A stretch of 64,000 bases of DNA from Prorocentrum cordatum (GCA_963575745.1 CAUYUJ010019915.1:490332-554331), one strand, 5' to 3'; counted from the first letter of the stretch, positions 31,271-42,800 are shown. Notes: generated by a model from the letters alone, not told the origin. Program-made: numbers and translations.

Positions 31271-31591
31271 TCTGTGCCGGCGCCGTCTCCACTCGACTGC
31301 TCTTGGCCCCAGCCCCGTCTCGCACCTCAACCCCCACAGAGCCCGAGTTGCAGCAGTGCCCCACTCCGCTCGTCGGATGGCAGGGGTTGCCGCCCATGTT
31401 CGGCAACATTTGCTCGAGGGAGTGGCGGTCGGGCGCCCCCCTGCGGTACATTCACGCACGGACCCCGCCGTTCCTGACGACATCGTCCGCTAGTCTGTAG
31501 CACAGCTTGCCCTGCACAGCCTGGGGAATTATGCACTGGTCATCGTCATTCACGTCGCGGCAGTCGCCATTGGGCTTTCTCGAAGTAAGAG

Positions 31592-31695
31592 AGGTCGGCG
31601 GAGGAGGAGGATGAGGAGGAGCGACTGAGGAGGCGGAAGAGGAGAGGGAGGATGATGACGAGGAGGAGGAGCAGGAGGAGGAGGAGGAGGAGGAG
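31592..31695 (+). repeat. GGA microsatellite
   Basis: Imperfect (GGA)n just upstream of a possible splice acceptor at 31740. Confidence 0.85.
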
Positions 31696-31740
31696 TCTCA
31701 CTTCGCCGGTGTCGCGTCGGTGCCCTTGTCGTCCTTTCCA

Positions 31741-31875
31741 GGTCGTGCATCAATGTCGACTTGTTGCCTTTCCCGGCTGATGACAACACCGACAAGCAGT
31801 GGTGCTACGTGTCCAACGATTGTGACGTACTGAATGGTTATGCGCTCAGAGCGTTCTGTGCGCGCACGGTTTGGT
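31741..31875 (+). CDS. Possible exon with WCYVS cysteine motif
   Basis: A pyrimidine-rich tract ending CCTTTCCAG (31740) precedes a frame reading CINVDLLPFPADDNTDKQ, then WCYVSNDCDVLNGY and an Ala/Arg-rich end with another Cys. The pattern Cys...WCYVS..C..LNG resembles a cysteine-rich extracellular module common in dinoflagellate proteins, by my recollection of such sequences. The exon would end near 31870 at a GTTTGG. No flanking exons were identified. Coding status and function are unproven. Confidence 0.35.
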
Positions 31876-32029
31876 TGTTTCCCACTTTTTCTCCTGACTC
31901 TTCCCTACATCCGACCTCTCATCCTCCTCGCATCCTCTCCTTCCCTTTGCCAGCCGCATCACATGTCCTGAGCAGTGTTTCTACTGAGGGGGGGTTCTTA
32001 CTGGTTCTGCTCAAGTCATTGGTTGGGCA
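31876..32029. other. No recognisable gene
   Basis: Short pyrimidine-rich stretch between the possible exon and the GC-rich minisatellite. Confidence 0.4.
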
Positions 32030-32220
32030 CCGCTCCAGGGTTCTGGCTGTTGCCCGCCCGCGGGCGTCTCGTGGGCGCCCTGCGCTGGGAGGATATGCCG
32101 AGGTCTCGCCCAGTCGTCGCCCGCGGGCGCCTACCGTTGCAGGGGTGTGCTGGTGTGCCGAGGCTTCGCCGGAGGCCCGCCCGCGGGTGCCCCGCGGGCG
32201 CCCTGGCAGCCTGCATCACG
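32030..32220 (+). repeat. GC-rich GCCCGCGGGCGCC minisatellite, locus 1
   Basis: Degenerate units of about 50-60 bp alternate TGCCGAGG(T/C)(T/C)TCGCC with GCCCGCGGGCGCC. The same two building blocks form the array at 35195-35530. Confidence 0.7.
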
Positions 32221-32229
32221 TAGAGAGCT

Positions 32230-33290
32230 CCCTCGCAAGCGAAGGACATACTCCGCAGCCCTTCCTTCCCTGGACAGATCGCCCCCCCCCCCCGCCCCTG
32301 GGATATTGAAGTTGGCATACACGCATGCCATATATATATATATATGTACACACTACGTATTCGATTGTGCATCATCGTTTTTCTCGTCACGCAATCTTAC
32401 CATTCCAGGTCGAGCCGGCATCCGCCCCCCTCACCCCTTTCAAACGTTCTTCTTCGCGCACCCTTCCAGTCAGATATCGCAAAATCCAAACGGTCGTTCG
32501 CACATCTCGAAACTGGACAAGGTATATGAGTTCTGCAAACATTCAAGCAGAAACACATCAAACCAAACCATGGCTGCTCGACCAATCACAGTGCAGGTTT
32601 TCTGCCCGCGCGCACTTGCTGGAATCACATCTAAACCATGTGATGTTTGCCATATCGTCCAGAAGCCGCATTCTCATCTTGCTACGCGATGTGCCTGCGT
32701 TGATCTAACATGCGCCCCGTGCAGGGATGCGTACCACATCAACTCACGTGGGCCACGCGCGCGCGCCGCGACGGTCGCGCGTCGAGAAACTTTTCGCACC
32801 ATGGAGATCCGGAGGGTTTCCAGCAAGAGCTCTTCAAATACAGATGAGCACACACGTGACGTTCACCAAACAGTTTGCTTGGCTCTTCGGATTTCTGAGC
32901 GCGCGCTTCCTCGCCATCACCCGCATCAGCGCCATCGCATTGCTGCCGTTATTGTCGTCGTCATTCGCCGCTTCTGCCGCCAGCATCAGCCAATCTTATC
33001 ATCATGGACACATGGACATCATCACCGCCATCGTCGTCAACATCGGCGCCGTCATTGGCACAGAAGTGTTCACGCGCCAGCGCAAGCTTTGATGCGTACT
33101 GGGAAGTTCCCCTCGGTAAGCGCCATCGCGTCCGCATCAGTTACGCCCAATCAGTTGGCCGATGTGGGCGCGAACGTGCACGCGCCATCGCTGCCGCAGG
33201 GATGCGCTAGCCAGTGCCAATCAGTCGCCGCAGTCGCGGCCGCCTGAGCTTTGCAAAACAATTTTCGGGTGGGAGGTTGGGTATTTGCGC
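32230..33290. other. AT-richer unassigned stretch
   Basis: Contains a short (TA)n at 32331-32345. Open + frames include Cys/His phrases such as CDVCHIVQKPHSHLATRCAC (about 32640-32700), but the rest of that frame is low complexity and no family is recognised. Confidence 0.35.
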
Positions 33291-33309
33291 GAACAGTGTA
33301 GTTGACAAC

Positions 33310-33610
33310 TTCATTTCGCCTCGTACATTGCACAACACAGGATGCACCACATTGCTTACATCACCTTGCCTGCATCGCATGGCTTGCACCACACCGTGTC
33401 GATTGCACCGCGTAGACGGCACAACATTGCTTACACCACATAACGTGGAAAGCATTGCGTGGACCACGCAGCTTGCACCGTTTAGTTTGCACCACGTAGG
33501 CGCACGACGCGACCCGCACCACGCATATTGCCTCACGTGGCATGCGCTGCATAGTTTCCGGCATATAGCTTGTACCACAGTTTCCACCACGCAGTTGACA
33601 CCATGTCTTA
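33310..33610 (+). repeat. Degenerate ~21-bp TTGCACCAC array, locus 1
   Basis: Repeated GCTTGCACCACRTAG-type units with variable spacing. Related arrays lie at 26535-26872, 35650-35890 and, inverted, 39690-39850. Confidence 0.7.
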
Positions 33611-33639
33611 CACATTCATTGTGATATAATTTGTTGCTT

Positions 33640-34060
33640 AATGTTCACGTATGTGAGATATGAATGCCAGTATACGCGTATGTGTATCGTATACGTTTGG
33701 GCATTCCTCCTGCTCAGATTTCTCGTTCCTCCCGCCACCTTCACTCTTTCATCGTATCTGCCATGTCTGCATGGCTATCTTTTCTCAGTCGCTGGTCTCT
33801 CACTCTCTCTCTCTCTATCTCTCTCCCTATTTCTGTTATCCCGGTGTCCGTCTCACTCTCGTTTAATCCGTACACCTCTTAATAATGATCTACACATTCA
33901 TGCATACATGATGCACCTCTCACGCTTTCGTTACTTCTCTGTCTCTCTCTCTCTCTCTATCCCACTCCTCTCGGTCGGTTTGTCAATCTCTCCCTCTCTC
34001 TCCCCCGCTTTTTTCCAGCTGCTGCTCTAGTTAGCCTCATCCCCTCCGATCAAGATCTGG
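33640..34060. repeat. CT-rich tract
   Basis: Scattered (TCTC)n runs (33796-33836 and 33940-34010) within pyrimidine-rich sequence. No gene seen. Confidence 0.7.
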
Positions 34061-34074
34061 AAGGAAGTATGCCA

Positions 34075-34870
34075 GATTTCCTGCTGCCTACGGCAAGTCC
34101 AGCCACCGTGCCTGTGTTGTGGGTATGAAGCCTTCTTGCATGCAGCTTGGAGGCCTCTTGGGGGCCGTTTGGGGGCCTCTTTGGGACCTCTTGGGGGCCT
34201 CTTGGGCGCCTCTCTTGGCAGCCTCTTGGGGCGTCTTGGGCGCCTCTCGGGGCCTCCTGGGGGCCTCTTTGGGCGGAAGGCTCACATTTTCGGTTCGTGC
34301 TCCCTCTCGTGGGCCCCTTCTGGGGCCGTCTTGGAGCCCTCTTTGGGCCCTCTTGGACAGTCTTGGGCGCCTGTTGGGCCGTCTTGGGGCGCTCTTTTGC
34401 CGTCTCTGGATGTCTTTTGGGCAATTTTGGGGTGGTCTTGGGGGCCTCCTGGGCCGCCCTGGAGCGTCCGGAAGCCGAAGAGGCGAGAACACCCAAGTCC
34501 TTGCAAGGTCCTAAGGACAATCAACACGTGTTGCATCGTGGGGCCCTCTTTAGAGGCCCCTTGGAGGAATCTTGGGGCGTCTCGGAGGCCTCTTGGGCTA
34601 TCTTGAGGCCATCTTGGGCGTCTGCGGGCGATCGCTCGGGCTCGGGGCCCTCTTGGACCGTATTGGGGGTCTCCTGGGCCGTCAAGGAAGCCTTGGAGAG
34701 CCCCAGGGAGGCGCCATGGCATCCAAAGGACCCCCCAGGAATATGGCCGGTGCGCGCGGCGGGGAGAGGTGGGGCTCCTTAGAAGATGACAGAAACCCTA
34801 CCAGACAGCACTTGGCACTCTAGCACGCCTCAACGTGCCACGGGGCACGGTGGCGGATCATGGAATATCG
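34075..34870 (+). repeat. CTTGGG composite repeat, full copy II
   Basis: Left end CTGCCTACGGCAAGTCC, core at about 34462-34550, right end ACAGCACTTGGCACTCTAGC. Same order and nearly the same length as copy I (21100-21930), 13 kb away. Confidence 0.85.
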
Positions 34871-34933
34871 ATGTCGAGTTTCATTTGATGTGCGTTTCGC
34901 TTCTATCTGCAATTGGTGAGTTGCCGTATTTCT

Positions 34934-35045
34934 AGGGGTCCACATGCGAGCCCTACCCCTACCCCCCACGATTTCTACGAAGTGACCCCCACCCTCCCCC
35001 GTAGAAATCGTGGGGGGTAGGGGTAGGGTTCGCATGGGGACCTCT
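34934..35045. mobile_element. 46-bp-arm near-perfect hairpin
   Basis: Arms 34934-34979 and 35000-35045 are inverted repeats with 3 mismatches around a 20-base loop (34980-34999). The arms include CCCTACCCCTACCCCCCACG. Such arm similarity suggests a recent fold-back insertion or a structured RNA, with no independent evidence for either. Confidence 0.85.
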
Positions 35046-35194
35046 AATTTCGCGCCGCTCTGTCTTTCCATCGACACAATATTGTGCATCTCCGTGCCAG
35101 CCATGGGTTCGTTTTTCCCCCAAGCAGTGCCTGCACTTCGGGCTCCATCTTTTTTTGACTCCGCCAGGCATCGACTGGTCTGCCGGAGATTCGC

Positions 35195-35530
35195 CCGGGT
35201 GCCTGCTTGGCTGGCGCTCGTGGGCGCCTCGTTGGGTGCCCGGTGCAGGCCGGGTGTGCCGAGGGTTCGCCTCGCGCCCGCCCGTCGGGCACCTCGCGGG
35301 CCGAGGTTTTGTCCCGCGCCCGCCCGGTGGGCGCCCTCGCGGGCGCCTCGCGTGCGCCGGGCGGGCGTGCCGAGGTGCCGCCCGTTGCCCGCCCCGCGCC
35401 CGCAGGGGGGCGCCCCCGCGGGCGCCTCTCGTGCGCCGGGCGGGTGCGCCGAGGTGTCGCCCTGGGCCGCGTGGGCGCCTCGTGGGCGCCTCGTGCGCGC
35501 CGGGCGGCCGCACAGAGTGCACGGCACAGC
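35195..35530 (+). repeat. GC-rich GCCCGCGGGCGCC minisatellite, locus 2
   Basis: Alternating GCGCCGAGGTGTCGCC and GGGCGCCTCGTGCGCGCCGG blocks, related to 32030-32220. Minus-strand frames rich in Arg/Ala/Pro are artefacts. Confidence 0.75.
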
Positions 35531-35649
35531 CTGCACCTCGCCTCGCCTCCTCGGGTCCATCCTGGGCCGCCTGCGCTGGCCGCGCCCCGCTCGAGAAGCT
35601 TCGAAATGGGCATCCAAGGCCCCTGCATCCTTCTCGCGCATCCTTGCTA

Positions 35650-35900
35650 TACGGGGTTGACTGTAGCTTGCACCATGCCGCTTGCCCCACACAGATGGCA
35701 CCACAGGAGTTCCACCGCGCAGCTTGCACCACACCCGTGGAACCGCGCAGCGCGCACCACAATAGCTTACGGAACATAGCCTGCATCGCATAGTTTTCAC
35801 CACGTGGCCTGCACAGCATTGATTACACCACCGAGCTTGCACCACACGGCTTGCACTGTATAGTTTGCATCACATTTATAGCACCGCATAGTTTGGATTA
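35650..35900 (+). repeat. Degenerate ~21-bp TTGCACCAC array, locus 2
   Basis: About a dozen units such as AGCTTGCACCACACC and TAGTTTGCATCACA, same family as 33310-33610. Confidence 0.75.
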
Positions 35901-37110
35901 CCTAGTTTTGCGCCGCTAAGATTGTGTATACACAGTGCAACAACCTCCTGCTGTTGGTCGGTCCACGCTGGCAGATTGCACGGTAGCTTTTGACAAGTAC
36001 ATTTGAAGTTGAGCCCGCCCAGGTTGGCCGTTTATTGGAGCCATGTTTCTTCGATTCCGAGACCAGTGACATTGACTATGTATGTGCTGCATTCCGTATT
36101 CTGTTTTGCCTAATTTGGTTATCGTGTTTGGACCGTCTTTCAAGATTGAGACATCTGTTCATTGAATGTTATGTGTCCGAGTTCGAGGGGGGCGTTTCAA
36201 TATCGAGTCGCTGGCTACTGCTTACGGCGCCAGCTCATCGGCTCCTCTCTCTCCTTTCCTCCTTCCCAACACTGCATTATTCCCTCCTCTCCCTCCGACG
36301 TGCCATTCCTCTCCCTCCCAGTTCTTCCTGGTGGCGGAGGCACTTCCTCCTGCAGGCCGACGTCGATACCGTGCACTCCCGAACTGGGCCACCCTCTGCT
36401 GCTCGTGCTGCGGGGCGATCCGCTCCGAGGGGTGGCCTTTTGCTCCGGGGGTCCGCGACTCCTGCAACGGCATTGCCTCGGCAGGCGCGGGAAGCCTTGC
36501 CAGTCCCTCCGCGGCGTGCTCTCGGAAGCCCGATAAGGGGGGGCCTTCGGGGGGAGACCGCCGCCCAGCCAGCTCCTCCGCCGCCGAGCCCGTCGCAGTC
36601 TGCGGATGTCGGGCCGGGCGAAAGGGGGGGATTGGGCAAGGGGCGGTTGCGGAATTTGCTGCATGCAGCTGGTCTCGGCCCCACCGAGGGGCCCATTCCT
36701 CGATACATGGCCGCCTCCGGCGCCGGGAGGCGCCGGGAAAATCAGCTACGTGAGCTGATTCTCAAACCCCCCCTTTGCTATCCCCCCCTTTCGCGGGAGG
36801 AAGTTGTGCTCCGAGCGTTGGGCCTAACGGCTGGCGATCGCCCACGCGTGCAGTTGCCGGGTCATGAAGCGATGCAAAGTGCACCTGCAGGGCCGGAAGT
36901 CGGTTTGAATTAGTCGGAGCATCAGGCATTCGAGGAAGCCCAGTTTTGACCGCCTTTGGGGCAAGCACAAGCCAAGCCAAGCCTCCCCTTCTCAGCGATC
37001 TTTTCCCTCCGACTCTTCGGCGAGGTGGCGAGGATGCCACCAACACGATGGGCTTCCAGCAGGCGGGGTGGAACAACCTCCAGAGCGTCAGCAACCTGTC
37101 CTGGAAGCTC
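35900..37110. other. Unassigned frames, no recognised gene
   Basis: Two + stretches have protein-like composition. One is around 36390-36470 (LCCSCCGAIRSEGWPFAPG). The other, at 37020-37120, encodes GEDATNTMGFQQAGWNNLQS. Neither has a family I know, and both would need flanking exons. Confidence 0.3.
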
Positions 37111-37129
37111 TTCGCTTACCTTGCCCCTG

Positions 37130-37430
37130 TCTCGATGTGTGATGTTTCTGTATATGCATGCAGTTGCCCATTATCTCCATCTCCATGTGTCTGAATATCT
37201 TTCTCTCTATACAGATGTACATCTCAATCGATATGGTTCGCTCTCTCTGTCTGGTGGTATCGCTCCCTCTCTCTCTCGCACAGTCTCGTCCTTGCTCGGT
37301 CGTGATCTCGCTCTCTCACTCCTTCTTTCTCTCTCGCTTCCTCTCTCTCTCTCTCTATGAAGATCTTTTCGGGAAACAAGTCTCCGTCTCTCTCTCTCTC
37401 TCCCTATCTGTCTCTCCCTGAAGAGGATCA
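37130..37430. repeat. CT-rich tract
   Basis: TCTC runs at 37200-37360 and 37385-37415 within pyrimidine-rich DNA, similar to 33640-34060. Confidence 0.7.
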
Positions 37431-37819
37431 GCCTGAGGATGCACGGTTCAAGTCGCTTCGATGTGTGATTCCCATGTTTGTGTTGGGCACGAGTTCATGC
37501 AAGTTCATTGTTTGAATGCGGCACCCGCTTGGACATTCCTCAGACCACATTGCCTGAGTGTTATTAGTTTCAGCATTTCTGCGGGTGGAGGAGTGCTGTT
37601 TCCCCATGGCCCATAGTGTGTATTCGCTCGTACGTTATCATATGCTGTTGCCCGGGAGCTCAACAAGGGCAGCTGCTAATCGGATGGAGGGCGATTCTTT
37701 TCCAATTGCTTTTTGTTGCTTGACATCAACGTCGCGATTGCGATTGCCATTGCGTTCCCCGTGCGGCAGGCAGATCCTTTCCAGGACGGGTATCTTGCCC
37801 GAGTGGTTCACCACGCGTA

Positions 37820-38137
37820 GTGAAAACGAATAGTGTAGAGAATTGCGACGAGGAGGACCTGGGACGGGAGGGAAATGTTTCAGCATCGTCGGTGCATCCT
37901 GGGTTCTTGGCGGCGGAGCTCCTTTCCCTCAATAGGGGAAATTATCATTCACCACGACGCGCCTACCAATTTCTGGGGTTTACTCGGATCCTCCTCGAGC
38001 TCCTTCTCGTCCTGTGCTTCGTCCTCTTCCCTGTCCTGGCGCCGTGGGCCCGCAGGAAAGTTTGCGATCAGGCCTCTGGGGACGTAATCCTGAAGTACAA
38101 GACGGTCGAGGAGCTGCCGGGAGCCCCGAGGCAATAA
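37820..38137 (+). CDS. Unassigned open frame with one hydrophobic segment
   Basis: A 105-codon frame starting MKTNSVENCDEEDLGRE. A strongly hydrophobic stretch (ILLELLLVLCFVLFPVLAP, about residues 57-75) could be a single membrane span. It is followed by a basic ARRKVCDQ and a polar tail KYKTVEELPGAPRQ ending at TAA. The composition is protein-like, but no homologue is recognised and there is no spliced-leader scar or clear splice site. It could be an exon of a larger gene or chance. Confidence 0.25.
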   Translation: MKTNSVENCDEEDLGREGNVSASSVHPGFLAAELLSLNRGNYHSPRRAYQFLGFTRILLELLLVLCFVLFPVLAPWARRKVCDQASGDVILKYKTVEELPGAPRQ

Positions 38138-38149
38138 GCACGAGGAGTG

Positions 38150-38500
38150 GTGAATGAGGAGGGAGCACCAGCAAAGGGAAGGAGAAGGAGGGGGAGGAGG
38201 GAAGGACAAGGACCCGATAGAGAGAGAAAGAGAGAGAGAGAGAGACGGACGGAGGAGCGTGGAGGAGTGTGGATGGGGGGCCAAGGAGCAAAAGGGCAAG
38301 AGGGGTGACGCGGGGCAGGAGGAGGAGGAGGAGGAGGAGGAGGAGGAGGAGGAGGGGGAGGAGGAGGAGGAGGAGGAGGAGGAAGGTGCCGAACATTTTT
38401 TTTTACCATCCAGAGGGAGCCCAGCGGCGAGAACGGGTGACGAGCAGACGCGGAAAAGCTGGCAGAGGAGAGGAGTAGGAGGGGGGAGGAGGAGGAAGGA
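38150..38500 (+). repeat. GGA/GA-rich tract
   Basis: (GA)n at 38218-38245 and (GGA)n at 38318-38384, in a purine-rich strand to 38510. Confidence 0.85.
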
Positions 38501-39685
38501 AGAGGACAAAAGCGCGCCTGGCGAGCACGCGGGACAACGGGTGCCCAGGCCAGCCGTCGCGAAGCCAATTGCAACTTAATTAGCCTGGCGCCGCCGCCCC
38601 CCCCCCTCACCAGTCGGGAGGGCCCGGGCGCGCCGCCAAGCGATGCCACAGGACCCCGCGCCGAGCAGCCTCAGCGCCGCCGGCCTGCGCCGCCGAACAC
38701 GCCCTGCAGCCTGTGAGCGTGCCCGCTGCGTATTTGGTTCTGTGAGTTCTGGGGTTGCTTGGTCGGGCCGCCATTAGAGCCGCATGCCCCTGCAGTGGAG
38801 GCAGTGCCACAGATGGTGGGGAGAGTCCAGCCGGCGTCCACGGACAAGATGCGCGGTACGACCCCCAGAGGAAGTGGATGGGAAAGCCGGCTTGGCACGG
38901 CCTCGGCGGACACCCAGCCAGTGGCTGAGGCGAGCGCGAACAGGCATGTAAAGGCAAGTGGCTCAAACCGACGGGTTGATTGGGAGGAAGTCGACGGAGA
39001 TATGTTTGCAACGGCTCCATGTTCGCAAGCTGTCTGATTAGTTGAAGGTCATCGATGTATAGCCACTGCGTGATTGCAGGATGCTTCGAGGGCTGGGAGC
39101 CGTGTCCGCCCAGCCTGCGCTAACAGGCAGCGATAGAATTGAAGTTCCAACCGTACGCGTTCGAGCGCGAGAAGGCGACTCAGGCAGCTGTGAGCGAAGA
39201 GGGTGAGCGTGTGGATGCTCGCACGTGGTTCGAACCTTCGTGGGCATGGTCCCAGGGTCCATGACGACTGCTGAGTAGCTGAACCTAGATGAGCGCTGCT
39301 GCCTTTTCGAATGTCCATATCGGTGGCACATCATACCGATATCAAAGAGATGGTTAACATATTGTGGCCAGATCTGAGCGTGGGTGGTGAGGCAGCAACA
39401 TGGACTACCTACCCACCAAGGCAGCGAAGTTGACTGCACAGTAGTTGGCGACAGCCGATGTAAAGCCTGCAAAAGACGATCATTTGCACTACGCGACACG
39501 GGCGGCCATACACATCATGTGTCACCATCAAAGATACGTCTACGTGCGCTGGCGTGGAATCCAAACAGTCATCCATTGCACTCTGGATGTGCAATCTAGC
39601 TTATGCAAACTTTGATGTGTAACCTAGGTAGTGTAAGCAGCTTAGCGCAACGCAAAACATACTGTATCTATATATGTAGAGATCG
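38501..39685. other. No recognisable gene
   Basis: Mixed-composition unique sequence. Frames of 60-150 codons occur on both strands without a recognised motif. Confidence 0.4.
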
Positions 39686-39689
39686 TGAA

Positions 39690-39850
39690 AGTTCTGTGGT
39701 GAAATCTACGTGCTATGTGGTGCATGCCAGGTTGTGCAATCTACATGGTGTAAGCTTGGTGTGTAAGGTATGCGGCGCAGCCGATGTGGTGCAAGCTCAG
39801 TGGTGCACGATGCAAGCTATGCAGCTAGGTGGCTTAAGCTATTGTGAAGG
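39690..39850 (-). repeat. ~21-bp TTGCACCAC array, inverted locus 3
   Basis: On the + strand the units read GTGGTGCAAGCT and GTGGTGCATGCC, the complement of the arrays at 33310 and 35650. Confidence 0.65.
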
Positions 39851-39894
39851 TCTGTTGGCCGCTGCCGCCGATCCTGAAGGGGGGAGCCCGAGGC

Positions 39895-40060
39895 GTCTGG
39901 GCGGCAAGGAATCGTAGGGGAAAGCTGTTCCCAGGGAGGGGTGCTCCCCCACATGGGCAGGTGAGGGGGCCGCACCCCCCAGGACCCCCCCGGGACCCCC
40001 CCCCCCTCGGCGGGGGAGGGATCAAAGGGAAGCGGTTTCCACTCGACTCCATTACGACGG
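39895..40060. mobile_element. G/C-run fold-back element
   Basis: GGGGAAAGCTGTTCCC near 39917 is mirrored by GGGAAGCGGTTTCCAC near 40028 in inverted orientation, with G and C runs between. Pairing is imperfect and no target duplication is evident. Confidence 0.4.
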
Positions 40061-40796
40061 TGCTCGATCTCCCTTTGGCTGGATCGCTTGAGGGGGAGCG
40101 GGGACGAGGACGACGACTCGCAGGGGAGAGCCTCTCACGCGCAAACGCACCGACAGGGTGTTGCAGGCTGTGTGACTAGAGCCAGTTTTGTGTGAACTAC
40201 AGTCGGGTCCCTGAAGAAGGAACCCTTTTCGTTGGGAAGGGGCTCCGTGCTCCTTAATTGTTTCACAGCTTGCCTCAAGTTTTCCTCATGTTTTCAATGG
40301 GAAATCGAAGTTCAGCTTGTGGTAAAAAGGGGCATCGTTCCTTCTTTGGGGTTCCTTAGGTCAACGCCCCGACTGTATGCGGTGCCGTGCACGGGGCGCA
40401 GCGCCCACGGCGCCGTGCACTGGACGAGACCCCGGCTCGCGCCGCCAGCGCACAGAGGCGCCCACGGCGCGCCTTACGGTCGGCTTGCCCGGTGCAGCCG
40501 CAGCCCGCCAGGCCAGGCGCACTGGGCGCCCGCGGGGTGCCCGAGTGGCGGGCCAGTGGCGAGTCCCAGAGTCCCCCCGCCAGCTCTGGACGCTTCGCGT
40601 GACCCCGCCAGCCTACTGCACCGGTGCAGGCTGTGCGTGCCTCGCGGCAGGCTGCTTGTGTCTGTTTCTTCCCGAGTTGGCGCCGTCAGGGCGACTCCTC
40701 GCTGCATGTGCACTCCGCGCGTTCTCGCGCTAATTATCTTGCGCTGTGCCCCAGCCTCGGTCCTTACGCCCTCTGGACTTTTCCTTTCGGGCCGCT
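40061..40796. other. No recognisable gene
   Basis: GC-rich from 40370. Ends immediately before a poly(A) run, so it could be the body of a retroposed RNA, but neither a reading frame nor pol III boxes were recognised. Confidence 0.35.
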
Positions 40797-40842
40797 AAAA
40801 AAAAAAAAAACAAAAAAAAAAAAAAAAAAAAACAAAAAAAAA
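40797..40842 (+). repeat. Poly(A) tract
   Basis: 46 bases of A with two interspersed C (40811 and 40833). The only long A-run in the window. It could be the 3' tail of a retroposed transcript on the + strand. Confidence 0.9.
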
Positions 40843-40919
40843 CGCCAGCCCGAATGTAGAGCATTTGCTTATTTAATCGCTTCGCTCATTCCGCCGGCCC
40901 ATATTGTCGCACCGTTGTG

Positions 40920-41640
40920 GGCTAGCCGAGTTTTGGGGCCTCTTGGGGGCAGTTTTTGGGCCTCTTGGGGCATCTTTTGGGCCTCTTGGGCGCCTCTTGG
41001 GGCGTCTTGGGGGCCTCTTGGGGGCCTGTTGGGGCCTTTTTGGGGCCTCCTGGGCGCCTTCTGGGGCGGAGGGCTAGATTTTTCAGTTCTCGGTTCTCCT
41101 CTTGAGCCCCTCTTGGGCCCGTCTTGGGGCCTCTTGGTCAGTCTTGGGCGGCACTTGGGCCGTCTTGGGGGCCCTCCTGGGCCGTTCCGGGGCCGTCTTG
41201 GGAGCCTCGTGGGCCGTCTTGGAGCGGTCTTGGGGGCCTCTTGGGCCGTCTTGGAGCGTCCGGAAGCCGAAAAAGCCAGAACGCAAAAAACATCGAAAAA
41301 AACAATGAAAATCAACGATTTTGGCCTCTTGGGGCCCTCTTCGGAGGCCTCTTGGAAGGCCCTTGGGGCGTCTTGGAGGCCTCTTGGGCTGTCTTGGGGC
41401 CCTGTTGGGCGTCTTCGGGCGATCTTTGGCCGTCTCGGGGCCCTCTTGGACCGTCTTGGAGGCTTCTTGGGGACCTCTTGCCCCGTCCTGGGGCCCTGTA
41501 ACAGGGCTCCGGCATCTCTGACCCGACCTTGCCGGGACCTTGCCGGGGTACTTTTCGTCCGGGGACCCCCAGGGGCCGCCCCGCGCGCGCGAACTAGAAA
41601 TACTGTTAACCAGGCACCGGAGATCTTAGCACGCCCTGGC
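40920..41640 (+). repeat. CTTGGG composite repeat, copy III
   Basis: CCTCTTGGGGGC-type units surround a core at about 41258-41335 (GGAGCGTCCGGAAGCCGAAA then AATCAACGATTTTGGCC). The right end CTTAGCACGCCCTGGC resembles those of copies I and II. Confidence 0.8.
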
Positions 41641-42079
41641 CCGTTGGGCCGGCGAATTGCACGTGCGGTCGCTTTCATTGCATGTCCTCTTGCAGTTGCT
41701 TCTGCTGTAGTTTTGCGAGCTGGCTCGCCGACGCTGGCGGCCGTGTTCGCAAATTCGCCATGTTCCGCCGCCCCGGACGTCGCTCCCGCTCCCTGGCGGT
41801 CGCCTTGGAACCGCTAGCCAAAAAAATGACCCCGCCAGCCCGTCCAGAACGATTCCCAGACGAGCTGCCCTGATTAGGGTTGTGGAGGAACACGCAATGG
41901 GATGAAGGGCTGGGCAAGGCTTCGTACCCTGAGAGGGGGAGGATGGAGGAGGGATCGGAGGAGCAGGAGGAGGAGCAGGCGGGAGGGAGACGAGGGAGAA
42001 GGAAGGAGGAGGAATTGGCGAATGAGGAAGAGGAGCAGGAGGAGGAGGAGGAGAGCGAGCAGAAAGGCCAGAGGCCTAA
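41641..42079. other. No recognisable gene; GGA-rich segment
   Basis: 41935-42060 is GGA-type purine-rich sequence. Nothing else recognised. Confidence 0.5.
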
Positions 42080-42800
42080 TGATGCCTCTTGGAATCTCTT
42101 CGGATGTCCTTCGAGAGCTTCTTGGAGTCCTCGTGGGCCGTCTTAAAGTTTTCTTGACAGTCTTTGGGGTTTCTTGCGGCGTCTTGGGTACCTGTGGAGG
42201 GCCTCTTCGGGCCGTTTGGGGGTCTCTTGGTAGATTGTTTGAGGCATTTTGGGGACGTCTTGGGGGCCTCTTGAGGCTTCGGGGCACATCTTGCAGCCGT
42301 GGTGGGGTACCTTACTAATTTAGCCCCCCCCAGTAGGTCAAATTGTGTCCACTATTTTTCTGTATTGTAAAACGAATGATTGTGGCTTTCTCTCCAGGAC
42401 CTCCTGGGGCGTCTTGGGTGCCTCTGGGGGGGCCTCTTGGCTTGTGGCATCTTGGGGGTCTATTGGAAGCCTCTGTGGGGCATCCTGGGGGCCTCTTGGG
42501 GCATCCTGGGCGCCTCTTGGGGCCGTCTTGGAGCACCCTTGGGAGTCTCGGGGGCCATCTTGGAGGAGATCGATCCACGGAGCGGGGGTCCTTCATTGGG
42601 GTCCCCTGAGCAGGAGGCCAAACAGTGGTCGAAACTGTAGCCACTGATCTGGGGGACCTCTTTGGGTTTCTTGGGGGTCTCGCGGAAGCCTCCTGGAGGT
42701 ATCTCAGGGGCGTCCTGGGGGCCTCTTGGGGCCCCCTGTGCACTTGACCTCTTGGAGCCGTGGTGGGGCACCCTCGGGGGCCATCTTGGGGCCATCCTGG
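42080..42800 (+). repeat. CTTGGG-type repeat, diverged block
   Basis: GGGGCATCCTGGGGGCCTCT and GCCTCTTGGGGC units without the conserved core. Two internal similar halves occur (about 42390-42600 and 42640-42830), each ending GGAGGAGATCGRT. Confidence 0.7.

Noticed and set aside
34950-35035. Telomeric repeat from CCCTACCCCTACCC
   Set aside because: Only two or three irregular units within a hairpin arm, present in both orientations. No telomere-like array.
35190-35845. Long Arg/Ala-rich frames on both strands at the GC-rich minisatellite
   Set aside because: Explained by GCCCGCGGGCGCC-type units. All six phases are largely open, with no conserved motif.
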